A stretch of DNA of 64,000 nucleotides from CAZVEE01 sp964625525 (GCA_964625525.1 CAZVEE010000007.1:4947-68946); one strand, 5' to 3'; positions 1 through 8,668 are shown, numbered from the stretch's first letter. Translations and numbers: made by a program. The notes: generated by a model from the sequence alone, not told the origin.

Positions 1-39
1 GCAAAGTCCACTCATCCCGAAGGGCCCTGGGCGCACCGG

Positions 40-822
40 TCAGAAAGAGGCTGGATCGTAGTTTTTGGCTTTGGTCTCCGCGCGCACCACCACGTCGCGG
101 GGCAGCCGGGCGCTGGTGATCGCGTAAGTGGCGCGGATGATTTCCGCCAGGGTCCGGCGATCTGTGTCCGTCTCCACCACCTGATCAAGCCCCATGACGC
201 GGCGCGACAGCGCCGATTCCATGGGCGTCGCCGCCGCGTGACGGGCAATCGCCATCCAGGCCAACCCCAATTCCGCGTCCGGCGGGGTGCCCACGCCCTC
301 CAGGTAGAGCTGCGCCAGCTTGAACTGCGCCAGGATCACCCCCTGCTTGGCCGCCAGGCGATACCATTCCAGCGCATGGGTTGGATCGGCCTCCACGGTC
401 CCCGGCACGCCGGTCAGGAACAAGTCGCCCAGATCCACCTGAGCCAGCGCATGGCGCTGGGACGCGGCCTCATAAAGCCAGGCCAGCGCCTGGCGGTAGT
501 CCTGTTCGACGCCCCGGCCGAGCCGATACAGCGTCGCCAGGCTGACCTGTGCCTCCGCATAGCCCTGTTCCGCGGCGGAGCGATAAAACACGGCCGCGCG
601 TGCCGGATCGCGGCCCGGCAGGCCCTCGCCATTCAGATACATATTGCCCACAAGCCACTGGGCGGCCGCGTCGCCCCCTTGCGCCTCCCGGGTCCAATTT
701 TGCAACGCCGCGCGATGGTCGCCGCGCGCATAGGCCTCGACGGCCGTTTCGAAGTCGGCGGCTGCCGGCTGGGCCAAAACACTCAGCGCACCAATCATGA
801 GGGCACAAAGCCGTCTCCGCAT
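40..822 (-). CDS. Secreted Sel1-repeat (TPR-like) protein
   Basis: A 260-residue protein with an N-terminal signal peptide (MRRRLCALMIGALSVLAQPAAA) and then several Sel1-like repeats of about 36 residues, seen as recurring A-x2-G-x2-x-A-Q-x2-L/V-x2-Y/L-x-x-G patterns between about residues 30 and 190 (for example the stretches around AAQWLVGNMY, AQVSLATLYRLG and AQFKLAQLYLEG). Sel1 repeats are helical protein-protein interaction solenoids; in the periplasm they often tune envelope or signalling proteins. I chose the ATG at 822 over the GTG at 846 because an AGGAAAGGA Shine-Dalgarno lies just upstream and the signal peptide begins there. It follows valS by 31 bp on the same strand and is probably co-transcribed. 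The partner is unknown. The stop lies 39 bp from the window edge. Confidence 0.85.
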   Translation of the reverse strand: MRRRLCALMIGALSVLAQPAAADFETAVEAYARGDHRAALQNWTREAQGGDAAAQWLVGNMYLNGEGLPGRDPARAAVFYRSAAEQGYAEAQVSLATLYRLGRGVEQDYRQALAWLYEAASQRHALAQVDLGDLFLTGVPGTVEADPTHALEWYRLAAKQGVILAQFKLAQLYLEGVGTPPDAELGLAWMAIARHAAATPMESALSRRVMGLDQVVETDTDRRTLAEIIRATYAITSARLPRDVVVRAETKAKNYDPASF

Positions 823-853
823 GGTTTCGTCCTTTCCTGCGCTCACTGCCCGT

Positions 854-3517
854 TCACCCCGCCGCCGTCAGATTGGCCAGGGCCGCCTTCAGTTTCGTGG
901 TGCGCGCCTGGGCATCCGCTTTGCGGTCGCGCTGCTCCTCGACGACCTCCTCGGGCGCGCGCGACAGGAAGGACTCGTTGCCGAGCTTGGCGTCGATCTT
1001 GTCGATCTCCTTGGCCAGCTTCGCCACCTCGCCTTCCAACCGCTTCACTTCCTGGCCGATATCGATGATGTCGGCGAGCGCCAGCACAAAGGTCGCCTCG
1101 TCCAGCACCACCTGCACCGACCCGGCCGGGATCTCCTCGGCCGTGCGCGTCCAGTCCAGACGGGCCATGCGCTTGATGACCTCTTCATGGGTCTGGAGAC
1201 GCTCCAAGGTCACTGGGTTCGCGCCGGTGACCAGCAGCGGCACTTTGGCCGCCGGCGGCACGTTCATTTCAGAGCGCACGGAGCGGATATCGCTCACCAG
1301 GCGCACGACCCAACGCATCTCCTCATCCGCGTCCGGCGTCTGAAGATCCACCGGCAGATCGGGCCAGGGCGCCGCGATTAACATGGTCTGGCGCGCATGC
1401 CCGTGCTCGGCCAGCCGGTCCCACAACTCTTCGGTAATGAAAGGCATGAAGGGATGCAGCATGGCCAAGATCTCATCAAGCACCCAGGCGGCAGCCGCCC
1501 GCGTCTCGGCCTTCTCCGGGCCGTCGGATCCATTCAGCAAGGGCTTGATGAGTTCCAGATACCAATCGCAGAAGCTATGCCAGACAAAGTGATACAGCGC
1601 GCCGGCGGCCTCGTTGAAGCGATAGGCTTCAATGGCCTCAGTCACCGTCAGCGCCGTGCGGGAGGCTTCGCCGATGATCCAACGGTTCACGGTCTGGCGC
1701 GCGGTACGCGGATCAAAGTCGATCTCGCGCACGCATTCGTTCATCTGGCAGAAGCGAGCCGCATTCCACAGCTTGGTGCCGAAATTCCGATAGCCTTCAA
1801 TGCGCCCCTTGGCGAGTTTGATATCGCGCCCCTGGGCGGCCATGGCCGCGAGCGTGAAGCGCAGTGCATCGGCGCCGAACTCATCCACCAGCTCCAGGGG
1901 ATCAATCACGTTCCCCTTGGATTTGGACATTTTCTGGCCCTTCTCGTCGCGGACGAGCGCATGGATATAGACCGTGTGGAACGGTTCTTCTTTCATGAAA
2001 TGCAGGCCCATCATCATCATTCGGGCAACCCAGAAAAAGATGATGTCGAAACCTGTGACCAGCACATCGGTCTTGTAGTAGCGCTTCAGCGCCGCCGTCT
2101 CCTCGGGCCAACCCAATGTCGAAAACGGCCATAAAGCAGAGGAAAACCACGTGTCGAGCACGTCTTCATCCTGGGTCAGCGTAGTCGCTTTGCCGTAATG
2201 GGCATCGGCCTGCGCTTGGGCATCGGCCTGTGCTTCGGCGACGAAAACATGACCGTCCGGCCCGTACCACACGGGAATGCGGTGGCCCCACCAAAGTTGG
2301 CGGGAAATGCACCAGGGCTGGATGTTCCGCATCCACTCGAAATAGGTCTTCTCCCAATTGCGCGGCACAAACGCCGTGCGCCCCTCCTCAACCGCTTTAA
2401 TGGCCGGCTCGGCCAGGACGGCGGCATTCACATACCATTGGTCGGTCAAGAACGGCTCGATCACCACATCAGAGCGGTCCCCATAAGGAACCGTATGCGG
2501 ATGATCTTCCACTTGTTCCAGCAGCTCAAGCGCCTCCATGGCTTCGACGACCTTCTTGCGCGCGTCATAGCGGTCGAGCCCTTGGAAGGCTTCGGGCACC
2601 GCATCGTTCAGGCGTGCTTCGGTGTCGAAGATATTGATGACGTCCAGATCGTGGCGCCGGCCCACTTCGAAATCGTTGAAATCATGCGCTGGCGTGATCT
2701 TCACCGCGCCCGAACCCTGCTCGGGATCGGGATATTCATCGGCCACAATAGGAATGCGCCGCCCGGTTAAGGGCAGCTCTACGAAAGCGCCGACCATGTC
2801 CTTGTAGCGCTCATCATCCGGATGCACCGCGACGGCCGTATCGCCCAGCATGGTCTCGGGCCGGGTCGTGGCGACAGTGATGAACGTATCCGGACGATCC
2901 GCCAGCGGATAGCGGAAATGCCACAGGTTCCCCTTGACCTCTTTCTGCACGACTTCCAGGTCGGAGATCGCGGTCTGGAATTTCGGATCCCAATTGACAA
3001 GTCGCTTATCGCGATAGATCAACCCGTCCCTGTGAAGCTGCACAAACACTTTGGCGACGGCCTTGGACAGGCCCTCATCCATCGTGAAGCGCTCACGCCC
3101 CCAATCACAGGACGCGCCGAGCCGGCGCAGCTGCTGCGCGATCTGGCCGCCGGACTCATCCTTCCACTGCCAGACCCGGTTCAGGAACGCCTCACGCCCC
3201 ATGGTGCGCCGGTCGGTGCGGTTCTCCGCCTGCAGCTGGCGCTCCACCACCATCTGCGTGGCAATGCCCGCATGGTCCATACCCGGCTGCCACAACACGT
3301 CCCGCCCGCGCATGCGCTCAAAGCGCACCAGAATGTCCTGAAGCGTATTGTTGAGCGCGTGGCCCATATGCAGCGTGCCGGTCACATTGGGCGGCGGAAT
3401 GACGATGCAATAAGCATCCTCGCCGGGCTGCTGGCCGGCGGCGAACAGGCCACCCTCCTCCCATTGGCGGTACAGGCGCGGTTCGGCCTCATTGGGCTGA
3501 AATGTCTTGTCAAGCAT
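854..3517 (-). CDS. valS: Valyl-tRNA synthetase
   Basis: An 887-residue class I aminoacyl-tRNA synthetase that charges tRNA-Val and edits mis-activated threonine. Seen in the sequence: the HIGH-type motif HMGH at residues 50-53 after PPPNVTGTL, a long CP1 editing insertion, the KMSKS loop (GQKMSKSKGN, near residue 540), the anticodon-binding helical domain, and a C-terminal coiled-coil arm rich in Lys/Glu/Arg (last 65 residues), which is typical of ValRS. Length is normal for the family. The start codon has only a weak Shine-Dalgarno. popZ lies upstream on the same strand but is separated by an intrinsic terminator, so valS probably has its own promoter in the 110 bp above it. The valS-popZ-tolC neighbourhood is shared with Caulobacter-type genomes. 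Confidence 0.97.
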   Translation of the reverse strand: MLDKTFQPNEAEPRLYRQWEEGGLFAAGQQPGEDAYCIVIPPPNVTGTLHMGHALNNTLQDILVRFERMRGRDVLWQPGMDHAGIATQMVVERQLQAENRTDRRTMGREAFLNRVWQWKDESGGQIAQQLRRLGASCDWGRERFTMDEGLSKAVAKVFVQLHRDGLIYRDKRLVNWDPKFQTAISDLEVVQKEVKGNLWHFRYPLADRPDTFITVATTRPETMLGDTAVAVHPDDERYKDMVGAFVELPLTGRRIPIVADEYPDPEQGSGAVKITPAHDFNDFEVGRRHDLDVINIFDTEARLNDAVPEAFQGLDRYDARKKVVEAMEALELLEQVEDHPHTVPYGDRSDVVIEPFLTDQWYVNAAVLAEPAIKAVEEGRTAFVPRNWEKTYFEWMRNIQPWCISRQLWWGHRIPVWYGPDGHVFVAEAQADAQAQADAHYGKATTLTQDEDVLDTWFSSALWPFSTLGWPEETAALKRYYKTDVLVTGFDIIFFWVARMMMMGLHFMKEEPFHTVYIHALVRDEKGQKMSKSKGNVIDPLELVDEFGADALRFTLAAMAAQGRDIKLAKGRIEGYRNFGTKLWNAARFCQMNECVREIDFDPRTARQTVNRWIIGEASRTALTVTEAIEAYRFNEAAGALYHFVWHSFCDWYLELIKPLLNGSDGPEKAETRAAAAWVLDEILAMLHPFMPFITEELWDRLAEHGHARQTMLIAAPWPDLPVDLQTPDADEEMRWVVRLVSDIRSVRSEMNVPPAAKVPLLVTGANPVTLERLQTHEEVIKRMARLDWTRTAEEIPAGSVQVVLDEATFVLALADIIDIGQEVKRLEGEVAKLAKEIDKIDAKLGNESFLSRAPEEVVEEQRDRKADAQARTTKLKAALANLTAAG

Positions 3518-3625
3518 GGGACTGTGTCATCAACGAAAACTGGAGGGAGCGGACGTGTCATCACGCTAGCCTGCTTCCCCGCCCGCGGCCAAGCCCTGAG
3601 AGGCCTGCGGCTCAAACGAGCGCTT

Positions 3626-3671
3626 AAAAACGAAAGCGCCGGCTTCCGCAGTGTCTGCGAAAGCCGGCGCT
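3626..3671 (-). terminator. Intrinsic terminator after popZ
   Basis: On the minus strand a 17-bp stem (AGCGCCGGCTT... pairing with ...AAGCCGGCGCT, one internal mismatch, ACA loop) is followed by TTCGTTTTT. It sits 27 bp beyond the popZ stop and before valS, so it should end popZ transcription. Confidence 0.85.
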
Positions 3672-3697
3672 GATCTCCGAGAGCCTGACGCTGAGGA

Positions 3698-4588
3698 TCA
3701 GCGGCGACGGCCCTGGCGCGCCGAAATCCGGCGGACCTCACGCTCGACCACTTCCTCGACAATGTCGGGCAGGTTGTCGTCGAGCCATTCCTTCAGCATC
3801 GGACGCATCATGTCTTGCACAACGGCTTCCAGGCTGCGGCCGTCGCCGCTGTCGCTGATGGTGACATCGCGGGAGAGCGAGCCCAACGCCGCCGTGGCAG
3901 CGGTCAGAGCCTGCTCGCCGACGATCCCGTGCTCGTCGTCCTGCTCCACCGGCATCAGATCGGATCCGGTGGTGGCCGGCTCTTCGTCCTGGAAGCTTGG
4001 GGTCTGGCTCACCGGGCTCGGCGTCGGAGCCGGAGCGCTGGGCGCGGAGGACTCAAAGCCAAAGGAGGAAGCCGGCGAAGAGGGCGCGGCCGGGCTGTTG
4101 GAGCCTCCAAAAGACGGCGCCGGGCTGCTCGGGGCCGGGGCGCTGGGCGCGGCGCTGGCGAAAGAAGACGCAGGTGCACTCGGGGCGCTCGGCGCACCGA
4201 AGGACGGAGCCGGGTTGCCGAATGTGGGCGCCGGGGTCGGCTCGGGCTGCGCGGGGGCCGCGATAGGCTCCGGCTCGGCGGCCACAGGCTCCGGCCGCAG
4301 CGGTTGCGGCGCCGGCTGCTCGTAGATGGACTCAGCAGCCGGACGCGGCGCGGGCTGTTCCTCGGGCACGACCTGAGCGAGTTCATGCACTTCGGCGCTG
4401 CCATTGGTGTGCGGCTGCGGCTGCGGCTCCGGCGCATGCGGGGCTTCCGGCATGGCGGAAGGCGCCGGCGATGCCCCATTGGGTGCCGCGGTAGCGCCTT
4501 CTTCGTTGTCTTCGGAGATAATCCGGCGAATCGACGCCAGGATCTCCTCCATGGTCGGTTCCTGTTGAGAGCTGTCTTGATCGGTCAT
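3698..4588 (-). CDS. popZ: Polar organising protein PopZ (DUF2497)
   Basis: A 296-residue PopZ homologue. PopZ forms the cytoplasmic matrix at cell poles that anchors the ParB-parS centromere and recruits cell-cycle signalling proteins. Seen: the conserved N-terminal helix TMEEILASIRRIISED (residues 12-27, partner binding), a very long Pro/Ala/Ser linker (about residues 30-230) containing repeated SAPAPSSPAPSFG-like units, and a C-terminal oligomerisation segment (LEAVVQDMMRPMLKEWLDDNLPDIVEEVV and a basic tail ending RRR). Caulobacter PopZ is 177 residues, so the linker here is greatly expanded. The ATG at 4588 is chosen because family proteins begin a few residues before EEILASIRRI and an AGGG lies upstream; the frame stays open further but without family-like sequence. 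Own terminator downstream. Confidence 0.92.
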   Translation of the reverse strand: MTDQDSSQQEPTMEEILASIRRIISEDNEEGATAAPNGASPAPSAMPEAPHAPEPQPQPHTNGSAEVHELAQVVPEEQPAPRPAAESIYEQPAPQPLRPEPVAAEPEPIAAPAQPEPTPAPTFGNPAPSFGAPSAPSAPASSFASAAPSAPAPSSPAPSFGGSNSPAAPSSPASSFGFESSAPSAPAPTPSPVSQTPSFQDEEPATTGSDLMPVEQDDEHGIVGEQALTAATAALGSLSRDVTISDSGDGRSLEAVVQDMMRPMLKEWLDDNLPDIVEEVVEREVRRISARQGRRR

Positions 4589-5233
4589 GGGAATCCCTGA
4601 AAGTAAAGTCTCAGACCTGTGTTCGCAGCGCCGTCGGCAAGCGGCGCTTCCCCTTCCGCGCCCCGGATACAGATCTCCCGCGAACGGATGATCGTCTCCG
4701 GGCGTCATGGCCGCCGCACCGTGTCTCAGGTCACCCGCCTCAAGATCTCTCGTGAGGCGATGGGATCCCCCTGACCGCTTGAGCGCGCAAGCCATACGCG
4801 GCAATTCCGGCTTCGGCGTTTCCGCCACTGGGCCCGGCTGGTGACATCGCCGATATCACTTTGCCAACCCCCGTCCTGTGCATGCCACTGCCCAGGGTCC
4901 ACCTGTTCTGCGCCGCAGGCGAAAGGATCAAGCCCAACCGGCGCTTCGTTCCTATCGCCCCCTATGTTCGACACAAAATGGGACGGCGTCTCAACCACTC
5001 TTTTGCCCGAGGCGGGCACTTTCGGCCAGGAAAACCCGCCTTCAAAATGGGTAACCCGCCTGCCAAGGCCCTGAAATCACGCTGAACTCGCCCTCCTGTC
5101 GTAGGCGCGAGTCGCAGATTCCCTCGTCCAACAGACTGGCTTCATCACGGCATGACCCGTGATGTCACCAGAATGAGACAATAGCGTGACTAGCCGTGTT
5201 TGACTGCCACTGCCCTTGTGACGGTGATCACGT
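4589..5233. other. 645-bp intergenic region between tolC and popZ
   Basis: No convincing gene on either strand. It must contain the popZ promoter (minus strand, near 4589) and the 3' end of the tolC transcript (near 5233). Two CcrM-type GANTC sites sit 13 bp apart at about 5109-5121 (GAGTC and GATTC). An 8-bp perfect inverted repeat (CATCACGG/CCGTGATG, 5143-5164) lies between them and the tolC stop but has no T-tract on either strand. Confidence 0.6.
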
Positions 5234-6823
5234 CTAGCGGGATCCCAACCCTATCCAGCGACCCTTGACATCATCATAATGCTCTTCGGGGTCGTAATAC
5301 TGGGTCGGCAGGCTGAGGTCTTCGGCGGTCAAATCGCCAGTCGCCGAAAGCAATTGGAACGCTGCGACATATTCGTCCCGTTCCGCGCGCACCAATGTCA
5401 CACGCGAATCCAGCAGTTCCTGTTCCGCATCAAGCACGTCGAGTGTTGTACGCGAGCCCACTTGCGCTTCCTGCTGAACCCCTTCGAACGCGATTTCGTT
5501 CGCGCGAACCTGCTCGCGGCTGGACTCGATCGTCGCGCTGGCGGAGCGCAGGCCCTCCCAAGCAATCGCCACGGACTCGATCACCTGCCGTTCTGCTTCG
5601 GCGATCTGCAGCCGATCTTCGCTGTTCAGCTGCTTAGCCTGGCGGACCTGAGAGTAGACCGCACCGGCTTGATAGAGCGGCACATTCACCGTGGCCACGA
5701 AAGACGTGGTCTGAGAGTCCCGGTCGCCGGTGAAAATGTCCGCGCCGCCTTCACTCGTCGTGTCAGACTCCGAATAGCGGCCCTGCACGTTTACGGTCGG
5801 CAACAGGGCACCTGACGCCACGCCAACGCCCTGGCGCGACGCCTCTTCGGCCCGGCGCGCCGCCTTAAGCTGCGGGTTTCGGCTCAGGGCGTTCTCGCGC
5901 GCCTCGCTCTCCGCCTGCGGCAGCGACGGCAGCGGCGGCGGCGCCTGCAAATTGCCCGGCACCGTCCCGATCACGCGCTCAAAGGCCGAGCGGCTGGCGA
6001 TCAACTGCGCCTCGGACGCAATCAGGTTCGACTGGGCACCGGAAAGGCGCGCTTCTGCCTGGGCCACGTCCGTGCGGGTGATCTCGCCCACCCGGAACCG
6101 GTCGCGAGAGGCTTCGAGTTGGCGGGTCAGCACCTGGACGTTGTTCTGGCTCAGCCGCAGCACCGCTTCGTCGCGCAACACGTCCATATAGGCGGTGACG
6201 GCTGACAACAGCACATCCTGCTCGGTCGCGCGCAGCTGGGCCCGGCCGGCGCGCACATTGGCTTTGGCTTGGCGCACTTCCCGCAGCGTCCGCAGCCCCC
6301 GGAACACGGTCTGGGTCGCGGTGATGGATAGGTCTGTCGTTTTGGCGGTCTCGTCCGTGGGCGTCTCGAACGTGCCACCCGGCGAGCCCGGCGTAATCAA
6401 AAAGCTGTCGGTGAAGTCACCGTCATTGTTGAAGTCCACGCCGGTGGTGACTTCGTTCAGCGTCGTGTCGGCGGTGGGCGATTGCGACACCGTCCGATTA
6501 CCGGTCGTATCGGCCCAGGTGTAGCTGGCGCTGGCGGTCACGGTGGGGCGCCAGCCGGAATTAGCCTGCGCCACGGTTTCGTCGGTCGCGCGCAGCCGCG
6601 CCCGCTCCGCCAGTAAGGTCGGGTTCGAGTTATAGGCGGCGATCAGCGCATCCTGCAGGCTGGTGACCGACCCGGTCGGGGCTTCTTGCGCGATCGCGGG
6701 ACTTGCGCTCATCAGCGCGGCGGCAGACACCGCCAAGCCGGCACCCGGCAGCACCAGTGCCGCCGCTAGGGTGAGGACCGGAGCCGCCGTCAGGCGACGC
6801 GAAAACCAAGGTGCAAAGGGCAT
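5234..6823 (-). CDS. tolC: TolC-family outer-membrane channel
   Basis: A 529-residue outer-membrane efflux protein of the TolC family (type I secretion / efflux exit duct). Seen: a long signal peptide of about 46 residues ending SASPAIAQ, then two tandem helical-barrel repeats, each beginning with a 'SLQDALIAAYNSNPTLLAERARLRA' type helix and with the family-typical segments RRFRVGEITRTDVAQAEARLS-like and QVGSRTTLDVLDAEQELL-like (residues about 250 and 440), plus a C-terminal YDPEEHYDDVKGRWIGLGSR tail. The ATG at 6823 is chosen because the signal peptide begins there; the frame is open 150 bp further without family sequence. It sits downstream of the Pcm-like gene with a 272-bp gap, the order seen in Caulobacter relatives. 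It could serve the RTX protein at 49.5 kb or efflux pumps; partners are not fixed by context. Confidence 0.93.
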   Translation of the reverse strand: MPFAPWFSRRLTAAPVLTLAAALVLPGAGLAVSAAALMSASPAIAQEAPTGSVTSLQDALIAAYNSNPTLLAERARLRATDETVAQANSGWRPTVTASASYTWADTTGNRTVSQSPTADTTLNEVTTGVDFNNDGDFTDSFLITPGSPGGTFETPTDETAKTTDLSITATQTVFRGLRTLREVRQAKANVRAGRAQLRATEQDVLLSAVTAYMDVLRDEAVLRLSQNNVQVLTRQLEASRDRFRVGEITRTDVAQAEARLSGAQSNLIASEAQLIASRSAFERVIGTVPGNLQAPPPLPSLPQAESEARENALSRNPQLKAARRAEEASRQGVGVASGALLPTVNVQGRYSESDTTSEGGADIFTGDRDSQTTSFVATVNVPLYQAGAVYSQVRQAKQLNSEDRLQIAEAERQVIESVAIAWEGLRSASATIESSREQVRANEIAFEGVQQEAQVGSRTTLDVLDAEQELLDSRVTLVRAERDEYVAAFQLLSATGDLTAEDLSLPTQYYDPEEHYDDVKGRWIGLGSR

Positions 6824-7095
6824 CGTGCTCACATTCCCGTTCCAGGTTGCGGCCTGCTCCGCCATAGGAACCAGCCTGGACCCGCGTCCCCGCCGCGGGC
6901 CGAAAGTCCGCCGAAAATCAAAGGGCGCGCCAGCAAGCCCGGTCCCCACAACCGCGATCCTGCCAACGGCCACCGCCCGTGCATATCCTAACGCGTGTTT
7001 GTTGATTTTTTACACGCCGCTCGATCCTTTTACCCTCGTTTCGGGATACCGGGTCCGGCAAGGGTTGTACAGTCTCACGCGATAGACAACAGGGG

Positions 7096-7755
7096 TTAAA
7101 AGACGAATTCCTTGGCGCGTTTGAACCCCGGCAAAATATCGGGCGTCGCGTCGAAGACGATGCGCTCACTGACCGCCTCACCCACACGCACATAGACATA
7201 GGCCCGGCCCAGGCGCTCCGCCTCGTCCGTGACAATCACGCCGAGCCGGCCGCCTTCCGCCAATTGCTCAAACCACGCCTTCGGTACGAATTCGACGCCA
7301 CCATTGACCAGAATAACGTCATACGGGCCTTGTTGCGGGAACCCGGCATGCAGGTCACCAGGCACCACAGCGGCATTGTGAATTTTCAAATCCTGAAGGG
7401 TCTGGTTGGCCAGATCGGCGAGGGCTTCATCGCTCTCCAGCCCCACCACCGCGTCACACATGGACGCCAAGACGGCCGTCGAATAGCCCGTGGCACACGC
7501 AATATCGAGCGCCAAATCCCCCTGGCGCACGTCGAGCGCCTGCACGAGCTTTGAGAAGCTGCGCGGGTCGAGCAGCGTCCGCCCTTCTGCGACCGGCACC
7601 GGCTCGCCCATATAAGCCAGTGTGCGCTTGCCTTTGGGCACGAACGCCTCGCGGGGCAGTGTGCCCATGGCGTACTGGATCCGGAGATCCGTGACGTCAT
7701 TGGTGCGCACCTGGCCTTCAACCATGGCCGCGCGGGCCTCGGCGAAATTAATCAT
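7096..7755 (-). CDS. pcm: Protein-L-isoaspartate O-methyltransferase-like protein
   Basis: A 219-residue SAM-dependent methyltransferase of the PCMT family, which in its best known form methylates L-isoaspartyl residues of aged proteins. Seen: the N-terminal ARAAMVEGQVRTNDVTD segment, LPREAFVP (residues 33-40), AYMGEPVPVAEGRTLLDP (48-64) and the SAM motif I DLALDIACATGYSTAVLA (80-97). The SAM loop has C-A-T where classical Pcm has G-x-G-S/T, and the ISQP segment is replaced by LLDP, so this is the divergent paralogue that alphaproteobacteria carry next to tolC; its true substrate is uncertain. The start at 7755 has a GGGAG five to ten bases upstream; the longer frame lacks family sequence. 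Confidence 0.85.
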   Translation of the reverse strand: MINFAEARAAMVEGQVRTNDVTDLRIQYAMGTLPREAFVPKGKRTLAYMGEPVPVAEGRTLLDPRSFSKLVQALDVRQGDLALDIACATGYSTAVLASMCDAVVGLESDEALADLANQTLQDLKIHNAAVVPGDLHAGFPQQGPYDVILVNGGVEFVPKAWFEQLAEGGRLGVIVTDEAERLGRAYVYVRVGEAVSERIVFDATPDILPGFKRAKEFVF

Positions 7756-7995
7756 GGCAGGCTCCCGACTCCCCTCGTCTCTTCGCCGCGCGCACGGCTC
7801 CTCCACCGCGCCGCAGCATTCGCTGTATAGTCGCGTGCCCGCGAATTGACAAACCTTCAACGGCTCCGCGTGGCGATTTTATTGTGGAGCGCGCGACGCT
7901 CTGCTATGTGACTGGACTTTCCCGGCGGTGCTCATGCCGATCCGTCCTCGCCCGAGGACGCGTGACGGGACAGACTAACGCCCCCAGAGGCGCCC

Positions 7996-8069
7996 GGCGA
8001 CGTGGCGGAGTGGCTACGCAGCGGATTGCAAATCCGTGTACACCGGTTCGATTCCGGTCGTCGCCTCCA
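7996..8069 (+). tRNA. tRNA-Cys (GCA)
   Basis: 74-nt cloverleaf with acceptor GGCGACG/CGTCGCC, anticodon stem GCGGA/TCCGT around loop TTGCAAA (anticodon GCA), T-arm CCGGTTCGATTCCGG, discriminator T and encoded CCA (8067-8069). Confidence 0.97.
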
Positions 8070-8282
8070 AGTCTTCTGCTGCTCTTTTGCTGCTGAACAC
8101 CCTGAAGGGCTGGCGCGCACGGCGCGCCGCTGCGGGGGGCTTATCCGGAAAGCTGATCCCTGGCGCGCGCAGTGGGATAAGGCGTCCGCAGCGGGAAAGG
8201 GTGCCCGCGGCGGTGGAGGGCGTTTGGAGCGGCGTGGGGATGATCGCGCCATAGGGCTCAGGAGCGACACAGCGCCAGCGCG

Positions 8283-8297
8283 TTAACCTCTGCTTAA
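8283..8297 (+). promoter_or_regulatory. CtrA box (TTAA-N7-TTAA)
   Basis: TTAACCTCTGCTTAA is an exact match to the full CtrA recognition sequence TTAA-N7-TTAA. It lies about 24 bp upstream of a hairpin and about 65 bp upstream of a rho-independent terminator on the plus strand, with no protein-coding gene between. The site is nearly palindromic, so orientation is not fixed by the sequence; the downstream terminator favours plus. Confidence 0.65.
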
Positions 8298-8317
8298 GCT
8301 TTCGAGCGCACTCTCCT

Positions 8318-8388
8318 GCTTGTCTTCCCTTGAAGACACCCCACCATTTACCCAACACCTTAGGGCCGCGTTTCGCGGCCCTTTTTTT
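8318..8388 (+). ncRNA. Candidate small RNA with C-rich single-stranded region
   Basis: Between the CtrA box and the terminator the sequence folds as a typical bacterial trans-acting sRNA: a 7-bp hairpin TGTCTTC-CCTT-GAAGACA (8321-8338), an unpaired stretch very rich in C and A (8339-8361, with CCCC, CCC and CACC runs able to bind G-rich Shine-Dalgarno sequences), then a terminator hairpin with seven T. No start codon or ribosome-binding site is present. The 5' end is not defined; I see no clear -10 element and placed the start just before the first hairpin. Alphaproteobacterial stress sRNAs commonly use C-rich loops against ribosome-binding sites, but I do not recognise this as a named family. 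Confidence 0.5.
8362..8388 (+). terminator. Rho-independent terminator
   Basis: Perfect 9-bp stem AGGGCCGCG / CGCGGCCCT with a TTT loop, followed by TTTTTTT. It ends the candidate sRNA and possibly a longer transcript from tRNA-Cys. Confidence 0.93.
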
Positions 8389-8535
8389 ATGGACTTGCCC
8401 CTGCAGGCTTCATGCCGCTCGTCCGCGCCCTAGGACGGTCTAAAATCCCCCAAGAAGGGGTTGGCATCGCCCGAACACCTCTGCTATAGACCCATCCCTA
8501 ACATGGCCTTGACGCATTGATGTCTGGGCCTCTGG

Positions 8536-8611
8536 TCCCCGGTAGCTCAGTTGGTAGAGCAAGCGGCTGTTAACCGCTCGGTCGCTGGTTCGAGTCCGGC
8601 CCGGGGAGCCA
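8536..8611 (+). tRNA. tRNA-Asn (GTT)
   Basis: 76-nt cloverleaf: acceptor TCCCCGG/CCGGGGA, D-arm GCTC..GAGC, anticodon loop CTGTTAA (anticodon GTT) on a GCGG/CCGC stem, T-arm CTGGTTCGAGTCCGG, discriminator G, encoded CCA. Confidence 0.97.
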
Positions 8612-8624
8612 CCTTTCCCGCATA

Positions 8625-8668
8625 GTATTCTGGTCCGGGTATTCTGGTCCCGCGTATTCCGGTTCCGC
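8625..8668. repeat. Three imperfect 14-15 bp tandem repeats
   Basis: Units starting GTATTCTGGTCCGG (8625), GTATTCTGGTCCCGC (8639) and GTATTCCGGTTCCGC (8654) follow one another directly, 14 bp after the 3' end of tRNA-Asn. Confidence 0.8.

Noticed and set aside
3815..4600. A long plus-strand frame antisense to popZ
   Set aside because: Translation is arginine/glycine-rich low complexity produced by the complement of the Pro/Ala/Ser linker; no start signal or homology.
5143..5164. Intrinsic terminator for tolC
   Set aside because: The 8-bp hairpin lacks a following T-run on the minus strand.
8154..8182. A third RpoE-type promoter (TGATCC-N18-TAAGG) upstream of the candidate sRNA
   Set aside because: It lacks the CGTA element present in both island promoters and lies in GC-rich DNA with overlapping inverted repeats; one match to a six-base element is likely chance.
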